Shown: positions 16,779 to 28,297 of the stretch, in pieces | Layout: the number at the start of each line of letters is the position of its first letter | Position numbering within the stretch: position 1 is the stretch's first letter | DNA from: Utricularia gibba | Lineage: Eukaryota > Streptophyta > Magnoliopsida > Lamiales > Lentibulariaceae | Assembly (NCBI GenBank): GCA_002189035.1 | Contig: NEEC01000004.1 | Coordinates: forward strand, 4,402,001-4,466,000 | Length of the DNA stretch: 64,000 bases | Direction: 5' to 3' | The notes under the pieces: generated by a model | What the model was told of the DNA's origin: nothing | The model's database searches: none | The model's input: the letters and a program-made list of their open reading frames with translations, nothing else | Position numbers and translations under genes: made by a program

Positions 16779-19419
16779 ATGGCGCAGATGTTTTTCAAGA
16801 GCTTAAGTTCTTTTCAGCTGTATCCATCAGTTTGCACTGCGAGAAAAATTGGTAGGTTCTATTGCTGTGTGAGAGCTGCACATGAACAAACCGCAACGCA
16901 GGAAAGGCAGCCGGCCCAACTGAAAGTTTCAAGCAAGGACTCTGTTAAACTAGAAGAAGTATTGAGAAATTATGAAGCTATCATTGGAATTGAAACTCAT
17001 GTTCAGATCTCCACTACGACCAAGGCTTTTTGTAGTTGTCCCTATAACTACGGGGCACAGCCAAACACTAACGTCTGCCCTACTTGCATGGGATTGCCTG
17101 GGGCTTTGCCGGTTCTCAACTCAAAGGTTATAGAGTATGCTGTGAAGGTTGGATTAGCTCTCAACTGCGAATTATCACTAAGATCAAAGTTCGATAGAAA
17201 GCAGTATTTTTATCCGGACCTTCCTAAAGGTTATCAGATTTCCCAGTTTGACATTCCTATTGCCACTGGTGGATATCTTGATGTTGAAATCCCTCTTGAG
17301 TTTGGTGGTGGCCATAGAAAATTTGGAGTTACGAGAGTTCACATGGAAGAAGATGCTGGGAAGCTACTCCACACTGGAACTCACAAGTTCTCTCAGGAAA
17401 TTGTTTTTCCATTCTCCTTTTATTTAAAAATCTTTCTATTTCTGATTTTAAGTTATGGGGTAGGAAAATGTAGCTTCAAATCCGTACGTGGGCATATACT
17501 GCTTAGCCAAAAGTTGCACGTGTTGTTTAAATTCTGTTGCTATCATGTGGACATTTGTCAGTAGAATTACAATTATGTGAGTCTGTTATTATAGTTAATC
17601 TAAAGTTCATTTGTTTGACAGGTTGACTTGAATAGAGCTGGAGTTCCATTGCTTGAGATTGTGTCTGAACCTGATATGAGAACAGGCATTGAAGCAGCAG
17701 AATATGCTGCAGAGCTGCAAAGAGTAGTCAGATATCTTGGTGTTAGTAATGGGAATATGCAAGAAGGGTCACTTCGTTGTGATGTGAATGTTTCCGTTCG
17801 GCCAATTGGACAACAAGAGTTTGGCACAAAGGCAGGTTCTTCTCATTTGCTTCAAACTCCTTGTTTTTGTTTCTCCAAAAAAAAATTATTTTTTTGTTTG
17901 CACATTGGTGTAGTCAATTGGATGATGCATTCACCCTTTTTGTCTGCAACAGAAATTGCCAAAAAAATTTCGCGCTGTAAAATTTGATTTTCATTGTTCA
18001 TTATAATTCCATTCTTTTCCTCAGAAAATGCCTTCTGCTTAACGTGATTTTTTCTGAATTAACAGGTTGAGATAAAGAACTTGAACTCATTCTCATCAGT
18101 GAGTAGAGCAATTGATTTTGAGATATCAAGGCAGGTTCTGCTCCACAGCCAAGGTCAGGCTGATCAGATTGTACAGGAAACTCGACTCTGGGAGGAAGGT
18201 TCTCAGGTCACATTGCTGTCTATACTTTTCGCTACTCTGGTCATCACATGTGGATATCACACCTACTGATATAGTGTCTTGCCTTTCTAGTAGAAAACTG
18301 TTACAATGAGGAAAAAGGAAGGACTCTCTGATTATCGGTATTTTCCAGAGCCTGATCTTCCAGTGGTATCTCTGACTGATGAATACATCAAGGAAATTCG
18401 TGATTCACTACCTGAACTCCCAGAAATGAAGCGTCAACGATACAAAAGCCTAGGTCTCAGCATGCAAGATGTTCTTTTTCTTGCAAATGATGTCCATGTA
18501 AGCATGTTTTGTTATTAAATCAATCTGTGATTCATCTATTATCAGCTTCAATATTTTCCATTATGGCAATTCTAGGTGGCAGCATTTTTCGATGCAACTA
18601 TTGCAACAGGTGCAGATGTAAAACTGGCTACCAACTGGATCATGGGTGACATTGCTGCTTATCTGAAGAACGAAAAATTAACTATTAACGAGATCAAGCT
18701 GACCCCTCAAGAATTGGCCAAGCTCATTGATTCAATTAAAGGGGAACCATTAGTGGCAAGATTGGTAAAGAGGTACTCACCCACACCTCTTATTTACCCC
18801 GCCTGTGGTTTTTTAATTTTCTCAGGTTTATCATCACTACTGTTTCATTTGTAACTATTTGGTGATGCTGATCAATAATTAGATTGAAAACAAGAGAAGA
18901 TAAAGAAACACATGGCCTTCAAAATAGGATCTTGGAAGATATTTTTGCATAAAGCAGAGATAAATTTTTTATTTCTTCATGTTTGCAATATACAGATACT
19001 TTTGGAACTTATGTCAAACGGTGGAACAGTTGAAGGCCTCATCAAGGAAAAAGATCTTGTCCAGGCAATTGTTCCCCTTGTATTCGATATTAGATGTAAT
19101 ATTTCATTAGAAGGCAACATTCTGAGATGTGAGACGTTCTTTATCTCTTGTTAACCAGATTACTGACCCTTTGGAGATTGAGAAAATAGTCGACAAGGTC
19201 CTTGCTGACAATCCAAAGCAGTTGGAACAGTACAGAGGTGGCAAGACCAAGCTTCAAGGCTATTTTGCTGGCCAGGTTTGCAAGTTTTCTTCACTCCTTG
19301 TTCACAATGAGATAAGTTCTTATAGTTACTGTTTCCAGGTGATGAAAGAGAGTAAAGGCAAGACCAATCCTGGACTTTTGAACAAGATACTTCTTCAGAA
19401 GTTAAATGACAAATCCTGA
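16779..19419 (+). CDS. GATB: Glutamyl-tRNA(Gln) amidotransferase subunit B, organellar
   Basis: GatB works with GatA and GatC to convert misacylated Glu-tRNA(Gln) to Gln-tRNA(Gln) in plastids and mitochondria. The N-terminus ([17 protein letters not shown]) is a plausible transit peptide. Family blocks are [85 protein letters not shown] and [11 protein letters not shown], with a YqeY-like C-terminal domain. Eight exons: 16779-17396, 17622-17831, 18066-18206, 18294-18497, 18576-18772, 18996-19064, 19159-19275, 19339-19419. They give 545 residues after one frame repair at GGGG 18741-18744 ([11 protein letters not shown] needs a fifth G). Three introns have unusual donors: GA at 17397, GC at 17832 and GC at 19065. 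Confidence 0.92.
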
Positions 19420-19672
19420 AGCTTGAAGAGAATAATGAGAAGAATCAGTATTGATGTTCTTAATATTTTCCATGCTAAAACATCATTTGAAATATGAATT
19501 TCTTCCTATATATGGTTCTGACTCTGCATTTAGATTTGCTGCTACTGAAGCAATTGATTCAACCTGTAACTTAGAAAGAATCAACCAACTGTTTTATCAT
19601 GCTTCCTGTTTGAAGAATAACAGCTCTCAAAAAACCAGGAATGAAAAGTACAATATAATTAATCCAACAAAA

Positions 19673-21360
19673 TCAAAGTTCATCATGCGCATGTTGTTCT
19701 AATGGAATGTTTAAGTCTGGAAATGCATTATCGTGCACAGGAACAACATTTTGAGCACCATCTCTGGCAGCAAAAGGTAGGATCAGTTCTTGACCGCCCA
19801 TGCCGGCTTTGACAACATCTAACACCTTTCTCTGCATCTTTAGCACTCCTAATCGTTTGGACACAACATAGAGTACAGCCAGCGAGAAGGCAAGGAATCC
19901 CACAACCAATATCACTCTGTTCAAAACAACATCCAGTCTTACATGAAGGATGCGAAATATGCAAGAGATTGAAAGAAAAGTTGGGTAATAAGTTCATGAA
20001 TCATGCCTGTCAAGAACATCTTGACGTTGCATTGTTGAAAGAAGGTTTCGTGTCCGCGCTAGTAAGGAACGGTGGCCCTTGTACTCTCCTTCAGTTTTCC
20101 CCAAAACTCCAGTCGATTCATCTGTTATGAGCCATGAGTAACAACAGATAATACAGGAGAATGAAAAACCAAACGCAAGCACCCTTGACACACTTTGAAG
20201 CAGTCTCACACATAAAAACAAGTCAGGAGATGTTTAATTAAGCGTATACCATAAACATTTTTGCCCTTTAGATGTTCATAAATTACTCCAGTATTTGGAA
20301 GATGATAACAACAGGCCAATCTCATAGTCTGATATCATCTATAACCTATCCTAACAAATTAGTTCGCAGGAGCATACCAATGGTCATCAGAGTTGTTGCG
20401 GTTCGTTCGACCTCCTGCTCAAACAAAGAAGAAAGAAAATAACTTCAGAATCCTGAAGACAATGCACATCATACAAATTTTATGTTTATACAACCTGAGC
20501 CATGAGCTGGCGAGTACGTCGAAGACTCTCTGTTATGCTTTCAGCAGCAGAAGTCATTCCTGCTTTTGTCCTGAAAACATTTGTTAACCAAAGAACTTAA
20601 AATTTGAACTCCACGGATACACAAAATCAGCACAAACAGATCCATTCCAGAATAGGGGAATTCACATACTGAAAGTCACGCCTTCGAGCTGTTGAATCCT
20701 TGCCACCCCCAAAAGAAGCTCTCTCTGAATCATGAAGACACGATTGTTTAACCTGATCTTCCTAAAGAGACTAAATTTATTTGCATGCACAATCATAAAT
20801 CAGAAACAACGCATAAATTTGTTCAGAAAAACGCAGTTTTTCCATAAAGCACATAAGAAGTTTCTTACATATAATTTGTAAAGCTAATCAAATTCATTTC
20901 ATTAAGATATCCCACCTCCTTCTGAGCAGTTTTCGTCACATTTGCTTTTGCTTGGAAATTCGCATGCCGTAAACTTCTCCTTAAACTTCACAAACACATC
21001 CAAATCTGATCAAGAGATCCAAAAACGACCGAAGAATAAGAAAAACAATCAATGGCACCTCTCAATCTCGTTTTTCCAGTGATCCGCTAAAAATTGTGCC
21101 TTGTCAACATCATCGGGAAATGGGAGCTGTGGCGCAAGAAGATCAAGATTGAACTGATGCGACTGCATCAAGCTCAATCCATCTTGAGCTAAACTATTCA
21201 ATCTGGGCAAAGATTCCGCGTTCTCCACAATACCACTCCCGCTAGCGATTACGGATTCCTTCCCATATTCTTGAATTGAATGGATGTACTTCAGAGTCTG
21301 TCTACAAACATCTTCAAATTCCCTCTTCACCTTTTCCACTTCCGCCGTCACTGGATCCAT
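19673..21360 (-). CDS. SEC20: SNARE SEC20 (BNIP1 family), ER-Golgi retrograde transport
   Basis: SEC20 is the Qb-SNARE of the ER complex that receives retrograde vesicles from the Golgi. Seven exons join in frame: 21360-21059, 20973-20916, 20761-20670, 20570-20495, 20414-20378, 20121-20007, 19916-19673. The product has 307 residues. The N-terminal half is helical (EKVKREFEDVCRQTLKYIH). The SNARE region runs through AESITESLRRTRQLMAQEV to DVLDR. A membrane anchor VILVVGFLAFSLAVLYVVS follows, then a tail ending in HDEL, the lumenal ER-retrieval signal also found on yeast Sec20. The last intron begins with GC (donor at 20006). It is divergent from L30 at 21717. Confidence 0.88.
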
Positions 21361-21716
21361 GGAGAATCATACTGCAGCATTTCAGACGGATGAAATCAAG
21401 AAAGACGGCAAACGGTGCGGGTACTTTCGTGAATCCAGAAGCATTGGAGGGTATTTGTGTCTTTTCATGTCTACAGTAGTAGTCAGTTCATTCTTCAACC
21501 CTTCCTCCTCCGGCTGTTCATTCCCAATGTCGTATTGCTTGTGCAATTCGTCGAACAGGTAATATTTGGAGGTTCCTTTTCGAGTTATTTGTGCTTTCAC
21601 GATTGCTTACTTTCTTCGTTTTTCTTTCGGGGTTTTACGTTTTTAACGGCTGATTTGGGTTTTTTTCGTTCGATTATGGAGGGATAGGGTGAATTGCTTA
21701 CCTATTAACCGGAAAG
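21361..21716. promoter_or_regulatory. Shared divergent promoter of SEC20 and L30
   Basis: The two start codons are 356 bp apart and the interval must hold both promoters and leaders. I see no strong TATA box or TGGGCY cluster. Confidence 0.45.
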
Positions 21717-22104
21717 ATGAGCGCTTTCAAAGCGTTTAAAGCCAATGTTCCTGTTGCATGGAGCCCTAATCTGTATATTACACTCGTGAGAGGCATTCCG
21801 GGTACGAGGAGGCTTCATCGACGCACCCTGGAAGCCCTACGTCTCACGAAGTGTAACCGTACCGTCATGCGATGGAATACGCCTACTGTGAGGGGAATGC
21901 TTCAACAGGTTTGTGGGTTTTATGATTGCTTATAAAGGAGGAATCTTTTCTAGTTAATAGTTTCTGTTATGAATGCAGGTTAAAAGACTTGTTGTGATTG
22001 AGACCGAGGAAATGTACAATGTTCGGAAACAGAAACAAGCTGACCACCGAGCTACACGCCCTCCATTGGTTGTCAATCACCAGTTGAATGAAACTGCTAC
22101 TTGA
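21717..22104 (+). CDS. Organellar (mitochondrial-type) 50S ribosomal protein L30
   Basis: Exons 21717-21908 and 21979-22104 give 105 residues. The bacterial L30 fold is clear: NLYITLVRGIPGTRRLHRRT, LEALRLTKCNRTVMRWNTP, VRGMLQQVKRLVVIETEEMY. The short length and bacterial type point to the mitochondrial large subunit rather than cytosolic L7/L30. A plant-specific tail ends in QLNETAT, and its coding sequence is repeated just downstream (see repeat). Confidence 0.85.
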
Positions 22105-22698
22105 ACTAAACTTTTAGTTGGTGAAATCCTTGAACTGTTTTTACGAGGCTATGGAAAATGATGCTGTTTGGTCAGTTTTCATCCATACTGATAACTTCTT
22201 GAGATTCTGTGGGTTCATCCCAATCTGTAAAACACAGATCTTCATAATGTTTGAAGCCTTTGAATGGTCTTGTTGAGCTTTTTTACAGGTTACTCTAATG
22301 TCTTTTTGGGGTTCAGGAAATATATATATAGAAGAATTGAATTATCCAGCAGTTGAATGAAACCGCCACTTAAACTTCATCCATGAAATCCCTGAACTGG
22401 CTTTATTCTTTTACATTGCGCAGCTATGGAAAGTGATGTTATTTGTTCATATTTCATCCCGACTGATAAGTTCTTGGGGAGAGTTTAGGCTCTCAGAAAC
22501 TCTTTCCTTTCGGTTCATTTCGATGCATGAAATGTACATCTTTGTAATGTTTTGCAGCTTACCAGCAGGTGAATTAACCTTTTGCTTCAAATTTATCTGG
22601 TGAAAGTTAGGATCCTCTGGTGTTTTGCAGCTTACTCTAATGTCTTATTAAGCAGTTGAATGAACCCTTGTGGTGGTTCAGCTTGATGAAACTAGGGG
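22081..22698 (+). repeat. Diverged tandem duplication of the L30 3' end
   Basis: Unit A starts at 22081 inside the last codons of L30, unit B at 22350, and the start of a partial unit C at 22653. All begin CAGTTGAATGAA. Units A and B share further blocks in the same order, such as GCTATGGAAAATGATG/GCTATGGAAAGTGATG, ACTGATAACTTCTTG/ACTGATAAGTTCTTG and TTACTCTAATGTCTT. Unit B still encodes QLNETAT followed by a stop. Confidence 0.75.
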
Positions 22699-24091
22699 TT
22701 GCCCCCTTACTCTAGCAATCGGTTTTGCCGAAAAATTTTGAAAATTGAATCGAACAACCATGTCAAACCAAAAACTAACCAGTTGGGTCGATTGCTTGGT
22801 TCAGGATCTATACAGAATTAGAATTTGAGTTTCCGATGAAAGGTAAAAAATGTAAGATGTGACTGAAGGTCTGTTTATTACAGGTTCTGTTTCAGTAGAA
22901 GTGTTTCAGTAGAAGTATTTCTGGAAGTGATTTTCAAACAAAACATGTACTGCTTGTGATTTACATGAAATTGAAATAATAAATTGTTTAGATTTTTTTA
23001 GAAGCCGGAATACCTCTGTTTCAAAAAAAATTGAAATGTTTTTATAATCACTTATTTAAAATTATTTTTTGAAGCGGAAATAAACAAATCTTGAGTAATA
23101 TTTATATAAATCGATCCCCTTATTTGGTTTATGTAAATTATTTTTTATGTATATTATTTTTATTCGTCTAAAATATGGGTTTTGAGTTTAGAATAATTCT
23201 AAGACTTTTGTAAAATGAATACTTCTATTTATGAGTAAATAAGAATAATTATTTCAATTAAAAAATATAAAGGATGTGTCTCATGTTTAAAAAATCATGA
23301 AGATATTTAATGTTAAAAAAATTAAAATTAAATTGTGATGAAATAGTGTTGAATTGCAAATTATTTATGATAGAAATTGGGTTAGATTTTATTGAAGTAT
23401 GTTTGACTTTGTGAATAATTTTTGCAGATGATTGATAATTTTTTTATTCGTTTATTATCTGAAAAATATTTATTTGTGGCGGAGCATATTAAAAATGTAA
23501 AATTAATTTTTCTTCGGGCTCGTCGTCTGGTTTATCAGGGATGCGAAACCGCCATTGAATGGCGCCACGTGTTTCTCGCTGCTGAATACGCGGCGGCCTT
23601 TCGAAGCAACGGCGCCACTACATAAATCATCGGGAGAGTCCAAACTTTTCAACATTCCCGGAGTTCCTTGAATCCCCACGTTGTAAATTTCGCGCGAGGT
23701 AGGCGTTATTGCCCTGGTTTAGGATACCTGTTTCGGTTTCTGGGTTGGTGTCCCTTTGCGAATTATGGCATTTACTTCGTTCTTTGCTTGATCGAATGTT
23801 TTCAAATGCGGCTGTCGTATATTCTGATGAGTATTTGCTGATGATGCCTGGGAGTGGGCAAAAAGGGTGATTTTTCGGTTGTTTGTGGAATGAATTAAAA
23901 AGTTGGCTTCTGCATACCTTTTTTTCTGCCACTAGGCCTCTCTCGCGGGCTTCCATTAGAAACCCTGATTTCCCTGTGTCAAGTTTCATCTAATGACCTG
24001 ATTTTCATGTTGGCTTTCACTTTTTTATGTCAAAAGGCGCATTTTTGGAAGTCTTAAGCTTCTAGCAAGTGAAAACTAGGGTGTGGATCCA
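22699..24091. other. Intergenic spacer upstream of the TPR gene
   Basis: 22700-23420 is AT-rich with a short tandem copy of GTTTCAGTAGAAGT near 22890-22918. 23500-24091 is GC-richer and probably promoter and leader of the TPR gene, perhaps with a leader intron. No gene is recognised. Confidence 0.5.
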
Positions 24092-26093
24092 ATGCTGCTT
24101 AGGACATCATCTGCACCTGTGGCTCGAAGTCTCTTCTTGCACAGTCCTGACAGAGATGCTGATGCTGGTCTCACCAACTCCAGCAGATCGGCATCTTCAC
24201 AAGAGCATTCTGCCAAGAAAATTTCCTTTGGCCATGGATTGCAGCATTTGTGCTCGGTTTCATGCCACAACTGCTCTTCCAGCAACATCTCTCCGAAGGG
24301 GCCAACGGTTGGGCGGAAAATGATCCGGAGGGCACAATCTGATGGCGACTTGGAAGGACTTGCTCCTCCAGTTCCCTCAGATATTGAAGGGGTTTACAGC
24401 TCGATCATGATGATGAGTAAGTCCTTGAATGACCTGCAGAAAGCAATCTTGGAGGCTGAACCATCATTTGCAATTTATGGGAACGATGATAAGTTTGAGG
24501 AAGTGGCTGATGAAGAGTTGGTAGAGAGGAAAAAGGATAATGAGTCCAGCCTTGAGAGAACTGCTACCATTGGAGAGAGTATTGATTGTCAGTTTTGCTT
24601 TGGTTGGAACGCAATGCAGATCATCAAGGAAGATGATAATGAAGAGGAGGAGATGGAGGAAGAGGAAGACAATCAGTTCAAAGGTCTTGATGGTGATTCA
24701 CACAGTGGAGCAATCGCCAAGGTTGATGCTGAGTTTTTACCATTAGAATGCAATGGTGATCTCGATAGCTATTATAAGAGAATTCTTAAAGAAGACCCCT
24801 CCAATCCATTGTTTCTGAGTAATTTTGGTCACTATCTGGAGGTCAGTCTATTTCAGCTCTTCTTTTTGGTTCTTATAGGTTGATCAGCAGGGTGTCCTGT
24901 CACTGATATATGCAGAAATGTCAGCTTGAATTCAAATACTCAAAAACCATGCATTTCTGCAGACGAAGCAAGATTTTTCTGGTGCGGAGGATTGTTATGC
25001 CCGTGCTTCATTTGCAGCACCACATGATGGTGAAGTGTTGACTAAACATGCTAACCTGTTGTGGGAAGTGAATGGCGATGAAGCTAGAGCCTCCAATTAT
25101 TTCAAGCAGGCAGTTAATGCTGCACCTGAAGATAGGTATCATCATGTCATTTTTAATGTAATTCAAAATTGATTCCTCCTTGAGATTCATTCTCTTGCAA
25201 TATGCTTGAACTCTCTGCCCATCACAACTAATGTATCAAGGCTTCCTCGCTTGTTTCCAGCAATGTTCTTGCTGCATATGCAAACTTCCTCTGGAATACG
25301 GACGAGGGCGAAGAAAACTTGGCCAGCCCTAAGGTGCTTACTAATGTTCAAACAGTGAGGAGTTAGTTCCATTTCACCTGATGCTGTCCACATTTGCAGG
25401 CTGATCGTTCCACAAAAGTGTTCAGAGATGAGGAGAGGCCATCTAGCCCACCTTTGCATTTGGCATGGGGACTGGGAATCAACAATCCATTTGTTGATGG
25501 CATTGGCAATAACTGTAACTACTTGAACCTGTGCTCGGATGATAATCAGGCCATTGAAGACTACTATAAAAGGATGATTGAGGAGAATCCTTACAATCCC
25601 CTGTTTCTTGGGGATTATGCTCGTTTTCTACATCAGGTAACAACTACAGTTTCCCACTGTTGCTTGGACATGCACTACAGAAAGCCAACACTAGTTGCTC
25701 TTGAATTTTAATGGCAGACTAAGGGAGATCTTCAAGGAGCCGAAGAATACTACTCTCGGGCGATACTGGAAGACCCTAGTGATGGACAGACACTGTATCT
25801 TTACGCTGATGTGCTATGGAAACTTTACCGTGACACAGAGAGAGCTGCTTCCTACTACGAACGGGCTACTCAAGCAGCTCCAAATGATTGGTATGAACAT
25901 CCTATGAACACTTTTTTCAGTGCCTGAGGAACCCCTGAACTCATTGTATCCATCACTGTTTTTTGGTTTCAGCAATGTGCTTGCAGCATATGCCAGGTTT
26001 CTATGGGATTCAGAACCAGATGATGATGTGATTCAGCACATTCCAAACCTAATGCCGGCTTCTGTTGTAAGAGCAGCCGTTACAAAAGCTTGA
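24092..26093 (+). CDS. Plant TPR-like protein with acidic central region
   Basis: Six exons join in frame (24092-24841, 24963-25135, 25261-25333, 25400-25636, 25718-25890, 25973-26093) for 508 residues. The N-terminal 150 residues are Ser-rich and low complexity, followed by an acidic run around EDDNEEEEMEEEEDN. The C-terminal half contains two copies of a long TPR block. Copy one has YYKRILKEDPSNPLFLSNFGHYLE then AEDCYARASFAAP and SNVLAAYANFLW. Copy two has YYKRMIEENPYNPLFLGDYARFLHQ then AEEYYSRAILEDP and CNVLAAYARFLW. Introns fall at the same places in both copies, so the half arose by internal duplication. TPRs mediate protein contacts; no specific function is known to me. Confidence 0.85.
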
Positions 26094-26599
26094 GCTGCAA
26101 ATCAAGGATGATTTAGGTGCATAGGTAGTAGCTAGAAGTTGAGGAATAAATTGGGCATGAGCCCCTGGTGACTCTTTGAATACAGGGTTTTGTGTCACTA
26201 AAAATGATTGGGTAAACATAGCAAGAATCTGGAGATGTCAAGTAGGCATGCTCTGGCTATGTACCAGAAATGTTCTGATCTATGACCTTTAGGTCTTTGC
26301 TTAGATCAAATCTCAAAAAAAAGGAGCAGGGTTCAATGATCAAAACTACACAAGATGTCTAAGTAAGCAGAGTTTGCCAGCGAACCAACCTAAGGGAGTA
26401 CCTTCAATCACCATTCCTGTCCATTCATCCGTCTTGGTATTCCGTCAAACATATGAATTCACTCCCATCCAATAGGAACCGATGGGAAGCCATGAAGGGC
26501 TTCGAGTGATTTCCTCAGAAACTCTGTAATAAAAACCTGATCTTGACTTTTCGAAACTGAACTTTCTTTACGAAAAAGATGTTAAGTAGAAATGTTTCT
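26094..26599. other. Convergent 3'UTRs, nothing else seen
   Basis: This holds the 3'UTRs of the TPR gene and of the leftward RRM gene. No additional open frame or RNA gene is recognised. Confidence 0.55.
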
Positions 26600-27832
26600 T
26601 CATTGCTTCTTTCCTTCAGCAAGGCTGACGCGCATATTGCGCCCTTCGAGTTCCTGAAAACCATTTGAACAAGTTGGAAAATAATGTAACACAACTGCGT
26701 TTTCTTTAAGCTGTGCTTGTTGTTGATTTTCACTAAGGTAAAGTAGATTACAGAGAGGGGATCGTACCACTCCATCAAGCGCTTTAAGTGCAGCTTCCAT
26801 CTCTTCCTTTGTTTCGTAGCTTACAAAGCCGTAGCCACGAGATCTTCCAGTTTCTCCGTCGTACAGAACCCTTGCCCCAACCACATTTCCAAAGTTTTCA
26901 AACGCTTCTTTCAAACTTTCCGAGGAAACAGACCAGGACAGGTTTCCCACAAAAAGTTTGTAGTCTGTTTCTGGATAAAGGGCTCCTTCGGTTTGGGTTG
27001 ATCCGCGAAGTTAACCCTTATTATTCTACCACCATATTCCTACAAGGACACCATTGCAGAAGCACACAATAAGCTGTGATTGCTGGTTTTCAACTTTCTT
27101 TACCATGTTGGGCAAGATTCTTACCGTTTTGTCAAGATTCTGGATGACAATGTTGCATTCTTCCACGCTGCTCATGGTCACAAATGCAAACCCTCTGCTT
27201 CTTCCACTGTTCTTATCGTAGAGAACCTGCAAAATTTTGGTATCGGTACGGCTGTTGTGCTTCAAAATCATAAACAAAAGGAAAATTCGTGTCATTTTGC
27301 TCAACGATACAGACATTCACTTCAGAATCTCTCGTTCATTCATCTTCTTTGAGGCATTTAAGCAAACATGATTACCACACAAAAAAGAGGCAATTCTACT
27401 CCAATTGCTTGTAGAAGTTACCTCAATAAGTTCCGGACTAGCGTACTCCTGAACTATCCCTGCCAGCTGAGAACTATCGCAGCTGTAAGGCAAATTCCCG
27501 AAGTAAAGCTTCGTATTCTCGCCGCCAAGTTCAACAGCCGCTTCATCATCCGGAGCCTCCCCAGCCGTTTCATCCGAGATAGCCAAAGCCATCTCTTCCT
27601 GCGCAAAAGCGGAGGATGTGCGCGAATTCCTCGAAATACGAGAGAAACCTCCAATCGCACTCAACTCGGTTCGAAGATAGCGGGAAACATGATCAAATGC
27701 CGTCGATCTTGAGCACGGGACTCTAGTTAGATGATCGGAAGGAAACGCTTTGAGGCTTACGCATTTGAAGCTGTGCATGGAAGCGGTGAAAGACGAGACC
27801 ACCGCGGCTGCGGCAGTGGCGGCGGCTGCCAT
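26600..27832 (-). CDS. Chloroplast-type ribonucleoprotein with two RRM domains
   Basis: This belongs to the nuclear-encoded cpRNP-like proteins that bind plastid RNAs and affect stability or editing. Four exons (27832-27422, 27226-27125, 27039-26768, 26653-26600) give 279 residues after one repair. The Ser/Ala-rich N-terminus is a plausible transit peptide. RRM1 has KLYFGNLPYSCDSSQLAGIV and the RNP1 motif RGFAFVTM. RRM2 has KLFVGNLSWSVSSESLKEAF and RNP1 RGYGFVSY, ending NMRVSLAEGKKQ. The linker reads PKPKEP, then the frame breaks at GGG 26980-26982 (CCC on the coding strand). A fourth base gives LYPETDYKLFVGNL. It is divergent from the methyltransferase gene. Confidence 0.87.
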
Positions 27833-28297
27833 TTCCTGTTGAAATCCTGCGTAGAAAAGAGATGATCGCAAGATAACTCAACTTCATTACAGAAGCTTGT
27901 GGTAGGCATGTTAGAAAATGTGGGCCCCAGGGATATTTCTGACCAATCGAATTGGATGATTACTGGATAAGATTTCCCCTTTTCGCTCTTCAGCTTTGTG
28001 GGCTTATGACGTGAAATAGCCCAATTGTATGAAATAGGTTTTAATAATGAATAATGGGCCTGGTCGCAGTGGGTTGGGCTCATTTGGCCCATTTATCGCT
28101 TGAGTTGAGACGCGGTTATGGGGAATGTGGGTTCACTTGCTGCATTTTGGATTTTGTATTCGTTTTCGTGCGGAATTTAGAACCCTGATTCCGGCGAATT
28201 GGTGGCATTCTCCAGGTTTCAGTTCCTTCTGAAATAAGTGGGCTCTTCATTTACCTTTCTCTGTGTTCATTGGCTGAAGTTGTCGGGGAAAGCAAAA
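27833..28297. promoter_or_regulatory. Divergent promoter with six site II (TGGGCY) motifs
   Basis: TGGGCC or TGGGCT, in either orientation, lies at 27921, 27999, 28018, 28055, 28075 and 28086. Site II elements bind TCP factors and are enriched in plant promoters for ribosomal, mitochondrial and plastid proteins. The interval separates the RRM gene and the methyltransferase gene. Confidence 0.6.

Noticed and set aside
23422..23625. 67-residue open frame on the plus strand
   Set aside because: AT-rich start, no motif and no splice-compatible continuation.
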